This document shows positions 1 to 10,028 of a stretch of DNA of 64,000 nucleotides, piece after piece. The notes beneath the pieces were generated by a model. It saw only the letters and a list, made by a program, of their open reading frames with translations. It searched no databases and was not told the origin of the DNA. The DNA is taken from the NCBI GenBank assembly GCA_017428925.1, contig JAFRPY010000008.1:62001-126000 (forward strand). The letters run 5' to 3'. The stretch is from Prevotella sp. (GTDB taxonomy: Bacteria; Bacteroidota; Bacteroidia; Bacteroidales; Bacteroidaceae). Positions within the stretch are counted from its first letter, which is position 1. Each line of letters begins with the position of its first letter. The position numbers and the translations under genes were made by a program.

Positions 1-56
1 AGGTTTAAATTTTCCATGATACCTTTTTATCGCAGGTTATTGTCGGTAACAGTGAT

Positions 57-1175
57 TTATTCAGACTTCAACGGGTTCCATCCCTGTGCCTGGAGCTCGA
101 ATTCCTGATTGTCGCGACTGACGAGCATGAGGCCAAGCTCGGCACGGGTGATGTGACCGATGAGCTTCACGTCGTCCATCTGTTCAATCTTTTCGTGGTC
201 GCCGATGGGAACGGTGAAGAGCAGTTCGTAGTCTTCGCCGCCGTTGAGGGCGCAGGTGGTGACGTTCATGTTGAGTTCTTCGGCCATTACTGCCGTCTGG
301 TAGTCGATGGGAATGTTCTTTTCGTAGATGCGGCAACCTACACCGCTCTGCTCGCAGATGTGGTGAAGCTCAGACGAAAGGCCGTCGCTGATGTCCATCA
401 TGGCCGTGGGGTGGATGTTGGCCTCGCGGAGGCGGTGGATGATGTCGCCGCGTGCCTCGGGCTTGAGCTGTCGCTGTAGCAGGTATTCCTTTCCTGCAAA
501 GTCGGGCTGGAAATACTGCAGCTTGGCATCTTGTGCTCCGAAGGCCGCACGCTGCTGCTCGTAGGTGCCGTTGCGTTTGGCCTCGTCTTTCTTGCGCTTG
601 AGTTCGTCGAGCTGTTGGTAATAGACGCTCTTTTCGCGCTCCAGCAGCTGCAGTCCCATATAGGCGGCACCGAGGTCGCCGCTGACGCATATCAGGTCGG
701 TATCGTGTGCGCCGTTGCGATAGACCACTTCGCCGGCCTTGCCCTCGCCGATGCAGGTGATGCTGATGGCAAGTCCCGTGAACGACGAGGTGGTATCGCC
801 GCCAACGATGTCGACACCCCATTTCTGACAAGCCTTGCGCAGTCCGCTATAGAACAGTTCCATGTCTTCAACGGTGAACCGCTTGCTCAGGGCTATGCTG
901 ACAATCATCTGGCGGGGAATGCCGTTCATGGCGAAGATGTCGGAAATGTTGACCATTGCCGACTTGTATCCCAGCAGTTCGAGATTGATATAGGTGAGGT
1001 CGAAATGAACGCCCTCCATGAGCATGTCGGTGGTGACGAGCACTTGGCTGTCGGGGTAGGAGAGCACGGCGCAATCGTCGCCCACGCCTCTCAGCGTACT
1101 TCCATTTTGTGGCTTGAGGTCCTTAGTCAGGTGCTTGATGAGTCCGAACTCACCAAGCTTTGAAATGTCTGTCAT
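57..1175 (-). CDS. thiL: Thiamine-monophosphate kinase
   Basis: Phosphorylates thiamine monophosphate to thiamine diphosphate in the cytoplasm, the last step of cofactor synthesis. The 372-residue protein has the AIR-synthase/ThiL fold signatures: the metal and ATP binding GVGDDCAVL segment near residue 30, TTDMLMEGVHF near 50, VGGDTT near 125 and MDISDGL near 260. A Lys/Glu-rich helical insertion at about residues 178-225 makes it longer than the roughly 320-residue enterobacterial enzyme. It is the last gene of the minus-strand sppA-lpxK-punA-thiL cluster, 38 bp after punA, so it is probably co-transcribed. The start is the ATG at 1175. The first 56 bases of the window, beyond its stop, show nothing recognisable. 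Confidence 0.93.
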   Translation of the reverse strand: MTDISKLGEFGLIKHLTKDLKPQNGSTLRGVGDDCAVLSYPDSQVLVTTDMLMEGVHFDLTYINLELLGYKSAMVNISDIFAMNGIPRQMIVSIALSKRFTVEDMELFYSGLRKACQKWGVDIVGGDTTSSFTGLAISITCIGEGKAGEVVYRNGAHDTDLICVSGDLGAAYMGLQLLEREKSVYYQQLDELKRKKDEAKRNGTYEQQRAAFGAQDAKLQYFQPDFAGKEYLLQRQLKPEARGDIIHRLREANIHPTAMMDISDGLSSELHHICEQSGVGCRIYEKNIPIDYQTAVMAEELNMNVTTCALNGGEDYELLFTVPIGDHEKIEQMDDVKLIGHITRAELGLMLVSRDNQEFELQAQGWNPLKSE

Positions 1176-1213
1176 TGATTAACGCAATTTTTTAATCTTT
1201 CATCCTTCATCCA

Positions 1214-2023
1214 TTAACTCCTTCGGATAATCTCGCGCATGATTTCTGTCATATAGGGCTGTGCCTTGTTGGCAGCCATCTGCACTTCCTCGTGAGACAC
1301 CTGTACGGGCGTATCGAAGCCGCCGAGGTCGGTAACGATGGACATGCCGAAGACGCGGATGCCGCAATGGCGGGCAACGATGACTTCGGGAACTGTGCTC
1401 ATGCCGATGGTGTCGCCACCAATGATGCGGTACATGCGGTATTCGGCGGGTGTCTCGAAAGTTGGACCCTGCACGCCTACATATACGCCGTGCATCAGCC
1501 GGATACCCTTCTCGGCAGCAATCTCATCGGCCAGGGCAACGAGTTGGGCGTCGTAGGCCTCGTGCATGTCGGGGAAACGCGGGCCTGTGGGGAAGTTCTT
1601 TCCACGCAGCGGATGCTCGGGGAAGAGGTTGATGTGGTCGGTGATGACCATAATGTCACCAATGTGGAACTCGGGGTTCATACCTCCGGCAGCATTACTG
1701 ACGAAGAGCGTCTGGATGCCCAGTTCGTACATCACGCGAACGGGGAACGTGACTTCCTTCATGGAATAGCCCTCGTAGTAGTGGAAACGTCCCTGCATGG
1801 CCATGATGTCCTTGCCGCCAAGACGTCCGAAGATGAGTTTGCCGGAATGTCCCTCGACGGTGCTTACGGGGAAATTAGGGATTTCGTTATATGGAATCTC
1901 GTAGGCGTCAGTTATTTCTGAAGCTAATTGTCCGAGACCCGTTCCCAGCACGATTGCTGTCTTTGGACTTGTGGTCATCCTTTGCTTTAGCCAGGATGCT
2001 GTTTCTTGAATTTTTTTGTACAT
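1214..2023 (-). CDS. punA: Purine nucleoside phosphorylase
   Basis: Cleaves purine nucleosides with phosphate to free base and ribose-1-phosphate (purine salvage, cytoplasm). The 269-residue product carries the class I trimeric PNP signatures: GTGLGQL near the N-terminus, the phosphate-binding HSGK, NAAGGMNPEF, and GVQGPTFETPAEYRM with its base-recognition region. The reading frame stays open upstream to 2128, but the family N-terminus matches the Met at 2023 (MYKKIQETASWLKQRM), so that start is used. With this start the gene overlaps the 3' end of lpxK by 116 bp in a different frame on the same strand, which implies translational linkage or a recently extended lpxK tail. Confidence 0.92.
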   Translation of the reverse strand: MYKKIQETASWLKQRMTTSPKTAIVLGTGLGQLASEITDAYEIPYNEIPNFPVSTVEGHSGKLIFGRLGGKDIMAMQGRFHYYEGYSMKEVTFPVRVMYELGIQTLFVSNAAGGMNPEFHIGDIMVITDHINLFPEHPLRGKNFPTGPRFPDMHEAYDAQLVALADEIAAEKGIRLMHGVYVGVQGPTFETPAEYRMYRIIGGDTIGMSTVPEVIVARHCGIRVFGMSIVTDLGGFDTPVQVSHEEVQMAANKAQPYMTEIMREIIRRS

Positions 2024-3080
2024 AGCCAATGATTTTTTCGTTAAACTCCTGTTCCTGCCCCAGCATGAACTCGATGCGTATGGGCAGCTGGTAAATGTTG
2101 TGTCGCACTTCTTCGGAAAGTCCGTCAAGACCGAAGAGCCGGGCGTTGTCCTTCTCGGTGGTGATGATCATCTTGGGTTCGGGCATGGCGGCAAAGCGCT
2201 CGTTGAGCTTACGGATGTCGCGCTTGCTGAACTGATGATGGTCGGCAAACGACATGGGCTGGATGTCGCCCACGAAGGGTTTGAGGTCCAAGATCATCTG
2301 TTTGGGCGATGCGATGCCCGTGAGCAGCAGCACATTCATGTCTTTGGGAATCTGATCAATCGGGAGATCGTCGCCGCAGAAGAGCGGTTTGAGCGGACAA
2401 TAGTCCAACGTCGTGAAGAAGAGCTTCTGATAGGGATAAAGGTTGAGGGCCTTGGTAAGCACACGGAATTCCATGGGCTTGAGGTCTTTGGGGCATTTGG
2501 TGATGATGACGATATCGGCACGCGACTTGCCGCTCTGCGGTTCGCGAAGTCTTCCGGCAGGCAACAGTTTGTCGTAGATAATAAGCCGGTGGTAGTCGAC
2601 GAGCAAGATGTTGATTCCGGGCTTCACGTAGCGGTGCTGGTAGGCATCGTCGAGCAGTATGACGTCGGTGTCTTTCGTGCTCTCGTCGGAAATAATCCGC
2701 TCGATGCCGTGGCAGCGTTTACGGTCGACGGCCACATGTATGTCGGGAAACTTCTTCATCATCTGATATGGTTCGTCGCCGATGTCGCGTGCGGTACTCT
2801 GCTTATCGGCAAGCACGTAACCCCGGCTCTTGCGCTTATAGCCCCGGCTGAGCACGGCAACCTTCACCTTGTCGTGAAGCAGACGGACGAGGTGTTCCAC
2901 ATGTGGAGTCTTGCCGGAACCTCCCACCGTGATATTGCCGACGGAGATAACGGGTATGTCATAGCTCTTGCCCTTCAGAATGCCGATTTCGAACATCTGA
3001 TTCCTGAACCCCACCCCGAGGCCATATAGCCAGCTGAATGGTGTGAGCCATTCATTGATTTTGATGAAGTCGCCTTCCAT
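1908..3080 (-). CDS. lpxK: Tetraacyldisaccharide 4'-kinase (lipid A synthesis)
   Basis: Phosphorylates the 4' position of the tetraacyldisaccharide lipid A precursor at the inner membrane. The 390-residue protein has a hydrophobic N-terminal segment, the Walker A motif GGSGKT at residues 53-58 inside GNITVGGSGKTPH, the LLDDAYQHR segment typical of LpxK, and a C-terminal TTEKDNARL motif. Its start lies 2 bp after the sppA stop, so the two are tightly coupled. The last 25 or so residues (Lys, Asp, Ser and Asn rich) lie in the stretch that overlaps punA and look unconserved. They could come from loss of an earlier stop codon. Confidence 0.93.
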   Translation of the reverse strand: MEGDFIKINEWLTPFSWLYGLGVGFRNQMFEIGILKGKSYDIPVISVGNITVGGSGKTPHVEHLVRLLHDKVKVAVLSRGYKRKSRGYVLADKQSTARDIGDEPYQMMKKFPDIHVAVDRKRCHGIERIISDESTKDTDVILLDDAYQHRYVKPGINILLVDYHRLIIYDKLLPAGRLREPQSGKSRADIVIITKCPKDLKPMEFRVLTKALNLYPYQKLFFTTLDYCPLKPLFCGDDLPIDQIPKDMNVLLLTGIASPKQMILDLKPFVGDIQPMSFADHHQFSKRDIRKLNERFAAMPEPKMIITTEKDNARLFGLDGLSEEVRHNIYQLPIRIEFMLGQEQEFNEKIIGYVQKNSRNSILAKAKDDHKSKDSNRAGNGSRTISFRNN

Positions 3081-3082
3081 TA

Positions 3083-4864
3083 TTAATTAAGGTCTAAGAC
3101 AAATGGTATTCTTGCCTGAATGGCGTCCTGCTGGTCGATGGTGCGGAGCAGCATGAAGGGTGCATAGAACTCGCCGAGGGTGAGACGGAGCTCACGGTCG
3201 AGATAGCTGCCGCCCGATTCGGTGGCTTTCTTCAGAAGTTGCTCCTTCCATGAAGCTGTCTGCGGATAGCTGGCCGTGTGGTATTCTTCGAGCTTGGCCA
3301 GCTGGGCAGCCTTCTTCACGGCATCGTCGAGGGAACCTAACTGGTCGACGAGTTTGATGCCGAGGGCATCCTGACCGAGCCATACGTGGCCCTGGGCAAT
3401 CTTCTCGATGGAGTCGACGGGCTGTTTACGTCCATCGGCCACGCGCTTGCGGAACAGTTCGTAGCCGCGCTGGATGTATTTGTTGAGCACAGCCATTTCT
3501 TCCTGGTTGAGGGGACGTGCAGAGGTTCCGAAGGTGGTGTTCTTGTTAGTTTTCACTTCATCGAACTTCACGCCCAGTTTCTCGGTGAGCAGTCCGCTGA
3601 TATCGGGAATCAAGCCGAAGATGCCGATGCTGCCAGTCAGCGTGGTAGGCTCGGCCACAATCCAGTTGGCTGCGCAGCTCATGTAGTAGCCGCCAGATGC
3701 AGCCATTCCACCCATGCTGACCACGACGGGCTTCTTCGCCTTGGCACGGCTGATGGCACGCCAGAGCTGTTCGGATGCGTAGGCCGATCCACCGCCCGAA
3801 TTGATGCGCAGTACAATGGCCTTTACATCTTCGTCGGCAGCCAGTTTCTCTATGTCTTCCGATACGTCGACACCCACGATGCTGTGGCCTCCGCCCGTTG
3901 TCATGCTCTCCACTTCACGAGTGACGATGTTGCCATAGGCATAGTAGACGGCAATCTTCTCGCCCTTCTTGCTGTCTGAACCGGTGTTAAGCATGGCTTT
4001 CACGCCGATGGTGTTGATTTTTTCGTCTTCGTCAATCTTGAGGAGTTTGCGGATTTCAGGCTTTATCTGGTCGTAGTAGAGTACTTTGTCGATGAGTTTC
4101 TGCTTCTGGTATTCGGCTGTGGTAGAGAACATCGTGATGCTGTCAGCGATTGCATTGAGCTGCTCCTTGGTAATCTTTCGTGAGGCCGAGACGTCGTTCA
4201 GCATCTGCTGCCAGATGCCTGAAATGTATTGCATCACCTGTTCGCGGTTGGCATCGCTCATCTTGTCGGAAGTGTAAGTCTCTGGTGCGCTCTTGTAGGT
4301 GCCAACTTTGGTGAGCTGCATCTTCACGCCGAACTTTGACAGGAAGTCTTTCAGGAAGTAGGGTGTGCTCCCCAGTCCGTGCCAGTCGATTTCGCCCGAG
4401 GGGTTAATCCACACTTGGTCGGCTGCGCTGCTGATATAGTAGGCACTTTGCCCGTATTGATCGCCATAGGCCACAATCCATTTGCCGCTCTTCTTGAAGT
4501 CGAGTAGGGCTTCGCGCAGGGCATGGCTCGAAGCGGGAGAGTCAATCTGGAACATGCCGGTTTCAATATAGATGCCTTTCACGTCGTCGTTCTCCTTGGC
4601 TTTCTTGATGGCGGCGATAATGTCGTCGAGTCCCATCTGACCGTTTCCTTCGCCCATCAGTTCGGAGAAGACGCTACCCTCGCTTCTCTCGTCAATCATG
4701 CCGCTGAGCGGGAGCACCAGTACGGAGTTGTCTTTTACTGTGGTTTTAGTGTCGGAAGAGGCAATCATTCCGATGATGGAAATGAGTCCAAAGAATCCGA
4801 CGATAGCAATAAAAATTGCAATGCCTACAATTGTGGCAAACACATTCTTAAAAAAATCCTTCAT
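3083..4864 (-). CDS. sppA: Signal peptide peptidase SppA, 67 kDa type
   Basis: Membrane-anchored serine protease that degrades cleaved signal peptides. The 593 residues comprise one N-terminal membrane helix (about residues 8-34) and two tandem S49 peptidase domains, as in the long E. coli-type enzyme. The general base Lys is K191 (GTYKSAPE) in the first domain. The nucleophile Ser is S390 ([11 protein letters not shown]) in the second, so the Ser/Lys dyad is split between repeats as expected. It is the first gene of the minus-strand operon and has a consensus promoter 47 bp upstream of its ATG. Confidence 0.95.
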   Translation of the reverse strand: MKDFFKNVFATIVGIAIFIAIVGFFGLISIIGMIASSDTKTTVKDNSVLVLPLSGMIDERSEGSVFSELMGEGNGQMGLDDIIAAIKKAKENDDVKGIYIETGMFQIDSPASSHALREALLDFKKSGKWIVAYGDQYGQSAYYISSAADQVWINPSGEIDWHGLGSTPYFLKDFLSKFGVKMQLTKVGTYKSAPETYTSDKMSDANREQVMQYISGIWQQMLNDVSASRKITKEQLNAIADSITMFSTTAEYQKQKLIDKVLYYDQIKPEIRKLLKIDEDEKINTIGVKAMLNTGSDSKKGEKIAVYYAYGNIVTREVESMTTGGGHSIVGVDVSEDIEKLAADEDVKAIVLRINSGGGSAYASEQLWRAISRAKAKKPVVVSMGGMAASGGYYMSCAANWIVAEPTTLTGSIGIFGLIPDISGLLTEKLGVKFDEVKTNKNTTFGTSARPLNQEEMAVLNKYIQRGYELFRKRVADGRKQPVDSIEKIAQGHVWLGQDALGIKLVDQLGSLDDAVKKAAQLAKLEEYHTASYPQTASWKEQLLKKATESGGSYLDRELRLTLGEFYAPFMLLRTIDQQDAIQARIPFVLDLN

Positions 4865-4910
4865 AGCATATTTAATGTTTTAATTAATAATTCGGTACAA
4901 ACTCAGAGCG

Positions 4911-4942
4911 CAAAGTTAATAAATTGTTGTAATACTGGCAAA
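4911..4942 (-). promoter_or_regulatory. Promoter of the sppA operon
   Basis: Read on the minus strand there is a TTTG (-33 element, plus-strand CAAA at 4939-4942), 20 bp of spacer, and TAACTTTG (-7 element, plus-strand 4911-4918). This matches the Bacteroidota vegetative promoter exactly. Transcription should start near 4907, giving a leader of about 40 nt before sppA. No promoter of this form was recognised for the divergent groES. Confidence 0.75.
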
Positions 4943-5115
4943 TTTTTGGTGATTAACTTGCATTTGTTATTGGTTTTTGCATAAATCGGACGCACAAAAC
5001 GGCGTTTCTTGATGAGGTTGACTGACAAATTGTCGCAAAATTGTTTCTGTGTCATTATGGCATGATTTTCGCAAATTTACGGGTAGAATTTTATAAACAT
5101 CTAACATTTTTAATT

Positions 5116-5385
5116 ATGAACATTCAACCATTAGCAGACAGAGTTCTGGTTCTTCCTGCAGCAGCAGAGGAGAAAATCGGCGGTATCATCATTCCTGATA
5201 CTGCAAAAGAGAAACCTCTCCGCGGTAAAATCGTTGCCACGGGTAAAGGTACTAAAGACGAGGAAATGATTCTGAAAGAGGGCGACGAAGTGCTCTACGG
5301 CAAGTATTCGGGCACCGAGTTGGAGTTAGACGGTGAGAAATATCTTATGATGCGTCAGAGCGATGTGCTCGCCATCATCAAGTAA
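5116..5385 (+). CDS. groES: Co-chaperonin GroES
   Basis: The 10-kDa lid of the GroEL folding chamber, acting in the cytoplasm. The 89-residue protein starts [14 protein letters not shown] and contains the mobile-loop region [17 protein letters not shown] near residues 17-33, followed by the small beta barrel ([18 protein letters not shown]). The frame is open upstream to 5041, but family alignment places the start at 5116. It lies 60 bp before groEL and is almost certainly in one operon with it. No CIRCE element (TTAGCACTC/GAGTGCTAA) is present upstream, so control by HrcA is not indicated. A short imperfect GACAA/TTGTC dyad near 5024-5034 is the only visible symmetric site. Confidence 0.97.
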   Translation: MNIQPLADRVLVLPAAAEEKIGGIIIPDTAKEKPLRGKIVATGKGTKDEEMILKEGDEVLYGKYSGTELELDGEKYLMMRQSDVLAIIK

Positions 5386-7077
<1,692 letters not shown>

Positions 7078-7133
7078 TTGCTTGAAACAGATGTTTTTCA
7101 GTCTGTTTTGCAAAGTATAGTTATCAAAATTGA

Positions 7134-7161
7134 GGTCGCCTGTTTGTCGGGCGGCCTTTTT
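7134..7161 (+). terminator. Terminator of groES-groEL
   Basis: GGTCGCC at 7134-7140 pairs with GGCGGCC at 7150-7156 (seven pairs, one G-U). The loop is nine bases and a T run follows at 7157-7161. It lies 56 bp after the groEL stop. Confidence 0.8.
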
Positions 7162-7204
7162 CATGCGATTTTTACGTTTTTTGAGCAAAAAAAATCAAAA
7201 AAGA

Positions 7205-7236
7205 TTTGTAGGAATAACAATAAATATCTAACTTTG
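7205..7236 (+). promoter_or_regulatory. Consensus promoter of a short transcription unit
   Basis: TTTG at 7205-7208, a 20-bp spacer and TAACTTTG at 7229-7236 match the Bacteroidota promoter exactly. The predicted start is near 7240. It sits just after the groEL terminator and about 210 bp before the next large gene, so it drives either a small RNA or a leader for that gene. Confidence 0.7.
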
Positions 7237-7239
7237 CAT

Positions 7240-7366
7240 CCGAAATTGATAAGAATGTATCGGACATTTCCGAATGAAGATATTTTTTTGATTTGTTTTA
7301 GTAGATTAGTTTTTAAGTAGTTTGTTTTTTGAAAATCGGACGTCGTGATGACATCCGATTTTTTTT
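7240..7366 (+). ncRNA. Candidate small RNA or attenuator leader, about 125 nt
   Basis: The region between a consensus promoter and a strong intrinsic terminator. It folds into a 5' hairpin, TCGGA (7260-7264) with TCCGA (7269-7273), and the terminator hairpin (7332-7362). The arms carry the same TCGGA/TCCGA words, so the 5' hairpin arms can pair with the terminator arms instead. That gives two mutually exclusive folds, as in attenuators. A 21-codon ORF (ATG 7255, stop 7318-7320, beginning MYRTFPNED) lies within it and could be a leader peptide or small protein. Whether it acts in trans or controls the kinase-RapZ gene at 7450 cannot be told from sequence alone. Confidence 0.45.
7332..7366 (+). 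terminator. Intrinsic terminator of the small transcription unit
   Basis: AAAATCGGA (7332-7340) pairs perfectly with TCCGATTTT (7354-7362). The stem extends inward by GTC/GAC past one mismatch and is followed by a run of eight T ending at 7366. Confidence 0.75.
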
Positions 7367-7433
7367 GTCTATGTTTTTGCACTACTAATCACATTTTCTC
7401 TTGGCGTCATTTTTTTATTTTCAAAATAATCAT

Positions 7434-7441
7434 TACCTTTG
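7434..7441 (+). promoter_or_regulatory. -7 element next to the kinase-RapZ start codon
   Basis: TACCTTTG lies 8 bp before the ATG at 7450. The -33 position holds TTTT (7411-7414, 19-bp spacer) rather than TTTG. Transcription would begin about 5 nt before the start codon, so the mRNA would be nearly leaderless. Confidence 0.5.
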
Positions 7442-7449
7442 TCGGCAAT

Positions 7450-9039
7450 ATGGATAATCTGATTGCACTTTACGAGAAATGGAGCGGACATTCACCTGTC
7501 AAGGTGGAGAAATTGCCCGGAGCTGGAAGTAATCGTGAATATTACCGGTTGTTTGATGCCGAGGGTAATACCGTTGTGGGCGTTATCGGAAACAGCCGCG
7601 ACGAAAACCATGCCTTCGTCTATCTGTCTGACCATTTCACAAAGTGCCAGTTGCCGGTTCCACAAGTGCTTGCAACCAGCAGCAACGAACTTTGCTACCT
7701 GCAAAACGACCTCGGGACGGTATCGCTTTTCGATGAATTGCGAGGCGGACGTGAGGCTGGTGGTCGATACACCAAGCGCGAGCGCGAATTGTTGCGCATG
7801 ACCATTCGTCAGCTTGCCAACATCCAGGTGAGGGGAGCAAGGGGGTTGGATTGGCAGAACTGCTATCCGCAGCCTGCTTTTGGGCAGGATAGCGTGCTTT
7901 TCGACCTGAACTATTTTAAGTATTGTTTCCTGAAACCTACCGATCTGGATTTCCATGAGTTGAAACTGGAGGCCAATTTCAGGATGCTCGCCAAAGACCT
8001 TACCGCAGAGGAAGGCGACTTTTTCCTCTATCGCGACTTTCAGGCCCGGAATGTGATGATGGTTCCCGATGCTGCTTCATCGGCAAATCCCCAGCAACTG
8101 ACTCCCTATTTCATAGATTTCCAGGGCGGGCGCCGAGGTCCGTATTATTATGACCTGGCTTCGTTTTTGTGGCAGGCATCAGCAAGATACCCCCATAAGC
8201 TGCGCCGCGAGTTGGTGATGGAGTATTACAATTCACTTAAAAACTACACCGAGGTTCCTTCCACCCGTCATTTCGTTGAACGGCTAGCTTTGTTCGTGCT
8301 CTTCCGCACGTTGCAAGTGTTGGGATCCTATGGCTTCAGGGGATATTTCGAGCGCAAGAAACATTTCATCGATTCAATTCCGCCTGCCATGCAGAACCTT
8401 CGTGAGCTCCTGCAGGAAGGTAAGGGCGGCTTCGGCTATCAGCTCTCTCGGCAGTATCCTTATTTAGTGGACATGCTGCATCGGCTCATCGAACTGCCTC
8501 AGTTCGCGCAAATAGAGCAGCCAGCCCTGAGCCGTTCTGACGGTTACCGAATCACGAACGAGAACCCTTACAAGGCTCACCCTCAGGATGGTCCTGCAAC
8601 CTTTTCAAAATACGACGGCAAAGGCCCGCTGGTGGTCAAGGTGTTCAGTTTCTCCTATCGTAAGGGCATTCCTGAAGATGAGAGCGGCAACGGAGGCGGT
8701 TATGTGTTCGACTGCCGTTCCACGCATAATCCTGGACGCTATGAGCCGTATAAGAAACTGACGGGACTGGATGAACCTGTTATCCGTTTCTTGGAGGATG
8801 ATGGCGAGATTCTTACTTTTCTTGATAACATCTACAAACTGGCAGATGCCCATGTGCGCCGATACATCCAGCGTGGTTTCACTTCTTTGATGTTCTCGTT
8901 TGGCTGTACGGGCGGACAGCATCGTTCTGTCTATAGCGCCCAGCATCTGGCCGAGCATATCCACGCCAAGTTCGGGGTGGAGGTTCGCATCTGCCATCGT
9001 GAACAGGACATTACGCAAGTGTTGGCCGCCAAACCTTGA
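7450..9039 (+). CDS. AmgK-like sugar kinase fused to a RapZ C-terminal domain
   Basis: A 529-residue two-domain protein. Residues 1-320 are an aminoglycoside-phosphotransferase-type kinase: GAGSNREYYRL nucleotide loop near 24-34, catalytic YRDFQARNVM (Asp196, Asn201), and the metal-binding IDFQGGRRGPYYYDLAS with Asp223. These match the AmgK family, which phosphorylates the anomeric carbon of N-acetylmuramate and N-acetylglucosamine. Residues 390-529 match the RapZ C-terminal domain, with GCTGGQHRSV at 485-494. In E. coli that domain binds glucosamine-6-phosphate. RapZ's N-terminal P-loop NTPase is absent. The frame is open back to 7345, but the promoter at 7434 and the family N-terminus support 7450. 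A MurU-like gene lies 1 kb downstream, supporting a role in amino-sugar salvage. Substrate and sensing role are inferred. Confidence 0.85.
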   Translation: MDNLIALYEKWSGHSPVKVEKLPGAGSNREYYRLFDAEGNTVVGVIGNSRDENHAFVYLSDHFTKCQLPVPQVLATSSNELCYLQNDLGTVSLFDELRGGREAGGRYTKRERELLRMTIRQLANIQVRGARGLDWQNCYPQPAFGQDSVLFDLNYFKYCFLKPTDLDFHELKLEANFRMLAKDLTAEEGDFFLYRDFQARNVMMVPDAASSANPQQLTPYFIDFQGGRRGPYYYDLASFLWQASARYPHKLRRELVMEYYNSLKNYTEVPSTRHFVERLALFVLFRTLQVLGSYGFRGYFERKKHFIDSIPPAMQNLRELLQEGKGGFGYQLSRQYPYLVDMLHRLIELPQFAQIEQPALSRSDGYRITNENPYKAHPQDGPATFSKYDGKGPLVVKVFSFSYRKGIPEDESGNGGGYVFDCRSTHNPGRYEPYKKLTGLDEPVIRFLEDDGEILTFLDNIYKLADAHVRRYIQRGFTSLMFSFGCTGGQHRSVYSAQHLAEHIHAKFGVEVRICHREQDITQVLAAKP

Positions 9040-9042
9040 GCT

Positions 9043-9840
9043 CTATTTCCTAAGTTCCCAGAAGGCTACGGCAGCTGCCGCCGCCACGTTGAGTGAGTCA
9101 ACATCGTGCGACATTGGAATGCGAACCACGTAGTCGGCCTTTGCAATAGTATCGTGCGCGAGTCCGTCGCCTTCTGTCCCCATCACTATGGCCAATCGTT
9201 TTTCTGCTTTCAGGCAAGGGTTGTCGAGGGCTATTGAGTTGTCGCTTAGAGCCATTGCCGCCGTCTTGAATCCCAATTGATGAAGGCTTTGAATATCTTC
9301 GTCGAGCCATGTCCACGGTACTAAAAACACGCTGCCCATTGATACCCTGACAGCCCGACGGTTGAACGGGTCGCACGAACTTCGCGTCAGCAACACGGCA
9401 TCGATTCCCAGGGCGGCAGCCGAACGGAAAATGGCTCCTATGTTCGTGGTGTCAACCACGCCGTCGATGACTACGATTCTTCGGCAATTCCTGCAGACAT
9501 CCTCTATTCTGGGTGTTTGCGGTCGTCGCATGGCGCAGAGAACGCCCCGGGTGAGTGTGTAGCCCGTCAGTTGAGACAGCAGTTCGCGTTCACCGGTATA
9601 TACCGTAATGTCGCCGCAACGCTCTATCAGCTCGGCCGCGTCTCCCGTAATGTGTTTCTTCTCACATAGGATGACCAGCGGTTCATATCCTGCGTTGAGC
9701 GCCACATGAATCACTTTCGGACTCTCGGCGATGAAGATTCCTTTCGTCGGTTCTACGCGGTTGCGTAGCTGGGCCTCGGTAAGCGAGCCGAATATTTCCA
9801 CACCAGGTTCTTCGAGTGATGTTATTTCTACAATTGCCAT
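9043..9840 (-). CDS. TrmH/SpoU-family RNA 2'-O-methyltransferase
   Basis: A SpoU-class (SPOUT) methyltransferase of 265 residues, expected to methylate a ribose 2'-OH in rRNA or tRNA. The three family motifs are present: NIGAIFRSAAALGIDAVLL near residue 130, LAIVMGTEGDGL near 215 and the C-terminal IPMSHDVDSLNVAAAAAV knot region. The N-terminal 100 residues form the substrate-binding domain usual in RlmB/TrmH relatives. The target nucleotide cannot be deduced. It ends 3 bp after the stop of the convergent kinase-RapZ gene and is divergent from the MurU-like gene, so it interrupts what otherwise looks like a functional gene pair. Confidence 0.9.
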   Translation of the reverse strand: MAIVEITSLEEPGVEIFGSLTEAQLRNRVEPTKGIFIAESPKVIHVALNAGYEPLVILCEKKHITGDAAELIERCGDITVYTGERELLSQLTGYTLTRGVLCAMRRPQTPRIEDVCRNCRRIVVIDGVVDTTNIGAIFRSAAALGIDAVLLTRSSCDPFNRRAVRVSMGSVFLVPWTWLDEDIQSLHQLGFKTAAMALSDNSIALDNPCLKAEKRLAIVMGTEGDGLAHDTIAKADYVVRIPMSHDVDSLNVAAAAAVAFWELRK

Positions 9841-9992
9841 GTTGTATCGTTGCCGTTTGAATTTGCGTGGCTAAGGTACGACAAATTCTTGAGAATCGGA
9901 TACTGCATCCAGGAAAAAACCAAAAAATGAAAAACTTTGGCTATGCCGAACTTACTTGGCACTCGGAAATGAAAAGAAAAATTCATTTTCCT

Positions 9993-10023
9993 TTTGCATT
10001 TCTCTCGTTATTTCGTAACTTTG
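9993..10023 (+). promoter_or_regulatory. Promoter of the MurU-like gene (leaderless)
   Basis: TTTG at 9993-9996, a 19-bp spacer and TAACTTTG at 10016-10023. The predicted start (about 10027) is two bases before the ATG at 10029, so the transcript should be essentially leaderless. Confidence 0.7.
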
Positions 10024-10028
10024 CAGTC

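Noticed and set aside
531-1163. 210-codon plus-strand ORF
   Set aside because: It is antisense to thiL, which has full family motifs; this is a reading-frame shadow.
2016-3029. 337-codon plus-strand ORF
   Set aside because: Antisense to lpxK; no recognisable domain or start context.
4865-5115. CIRCE/HrcA operator before groES
   Set aside because: No TTAGCACTC/GAGTGCTAA pair is present; only an imperfect GACAA/TTGTC dyad was seen.
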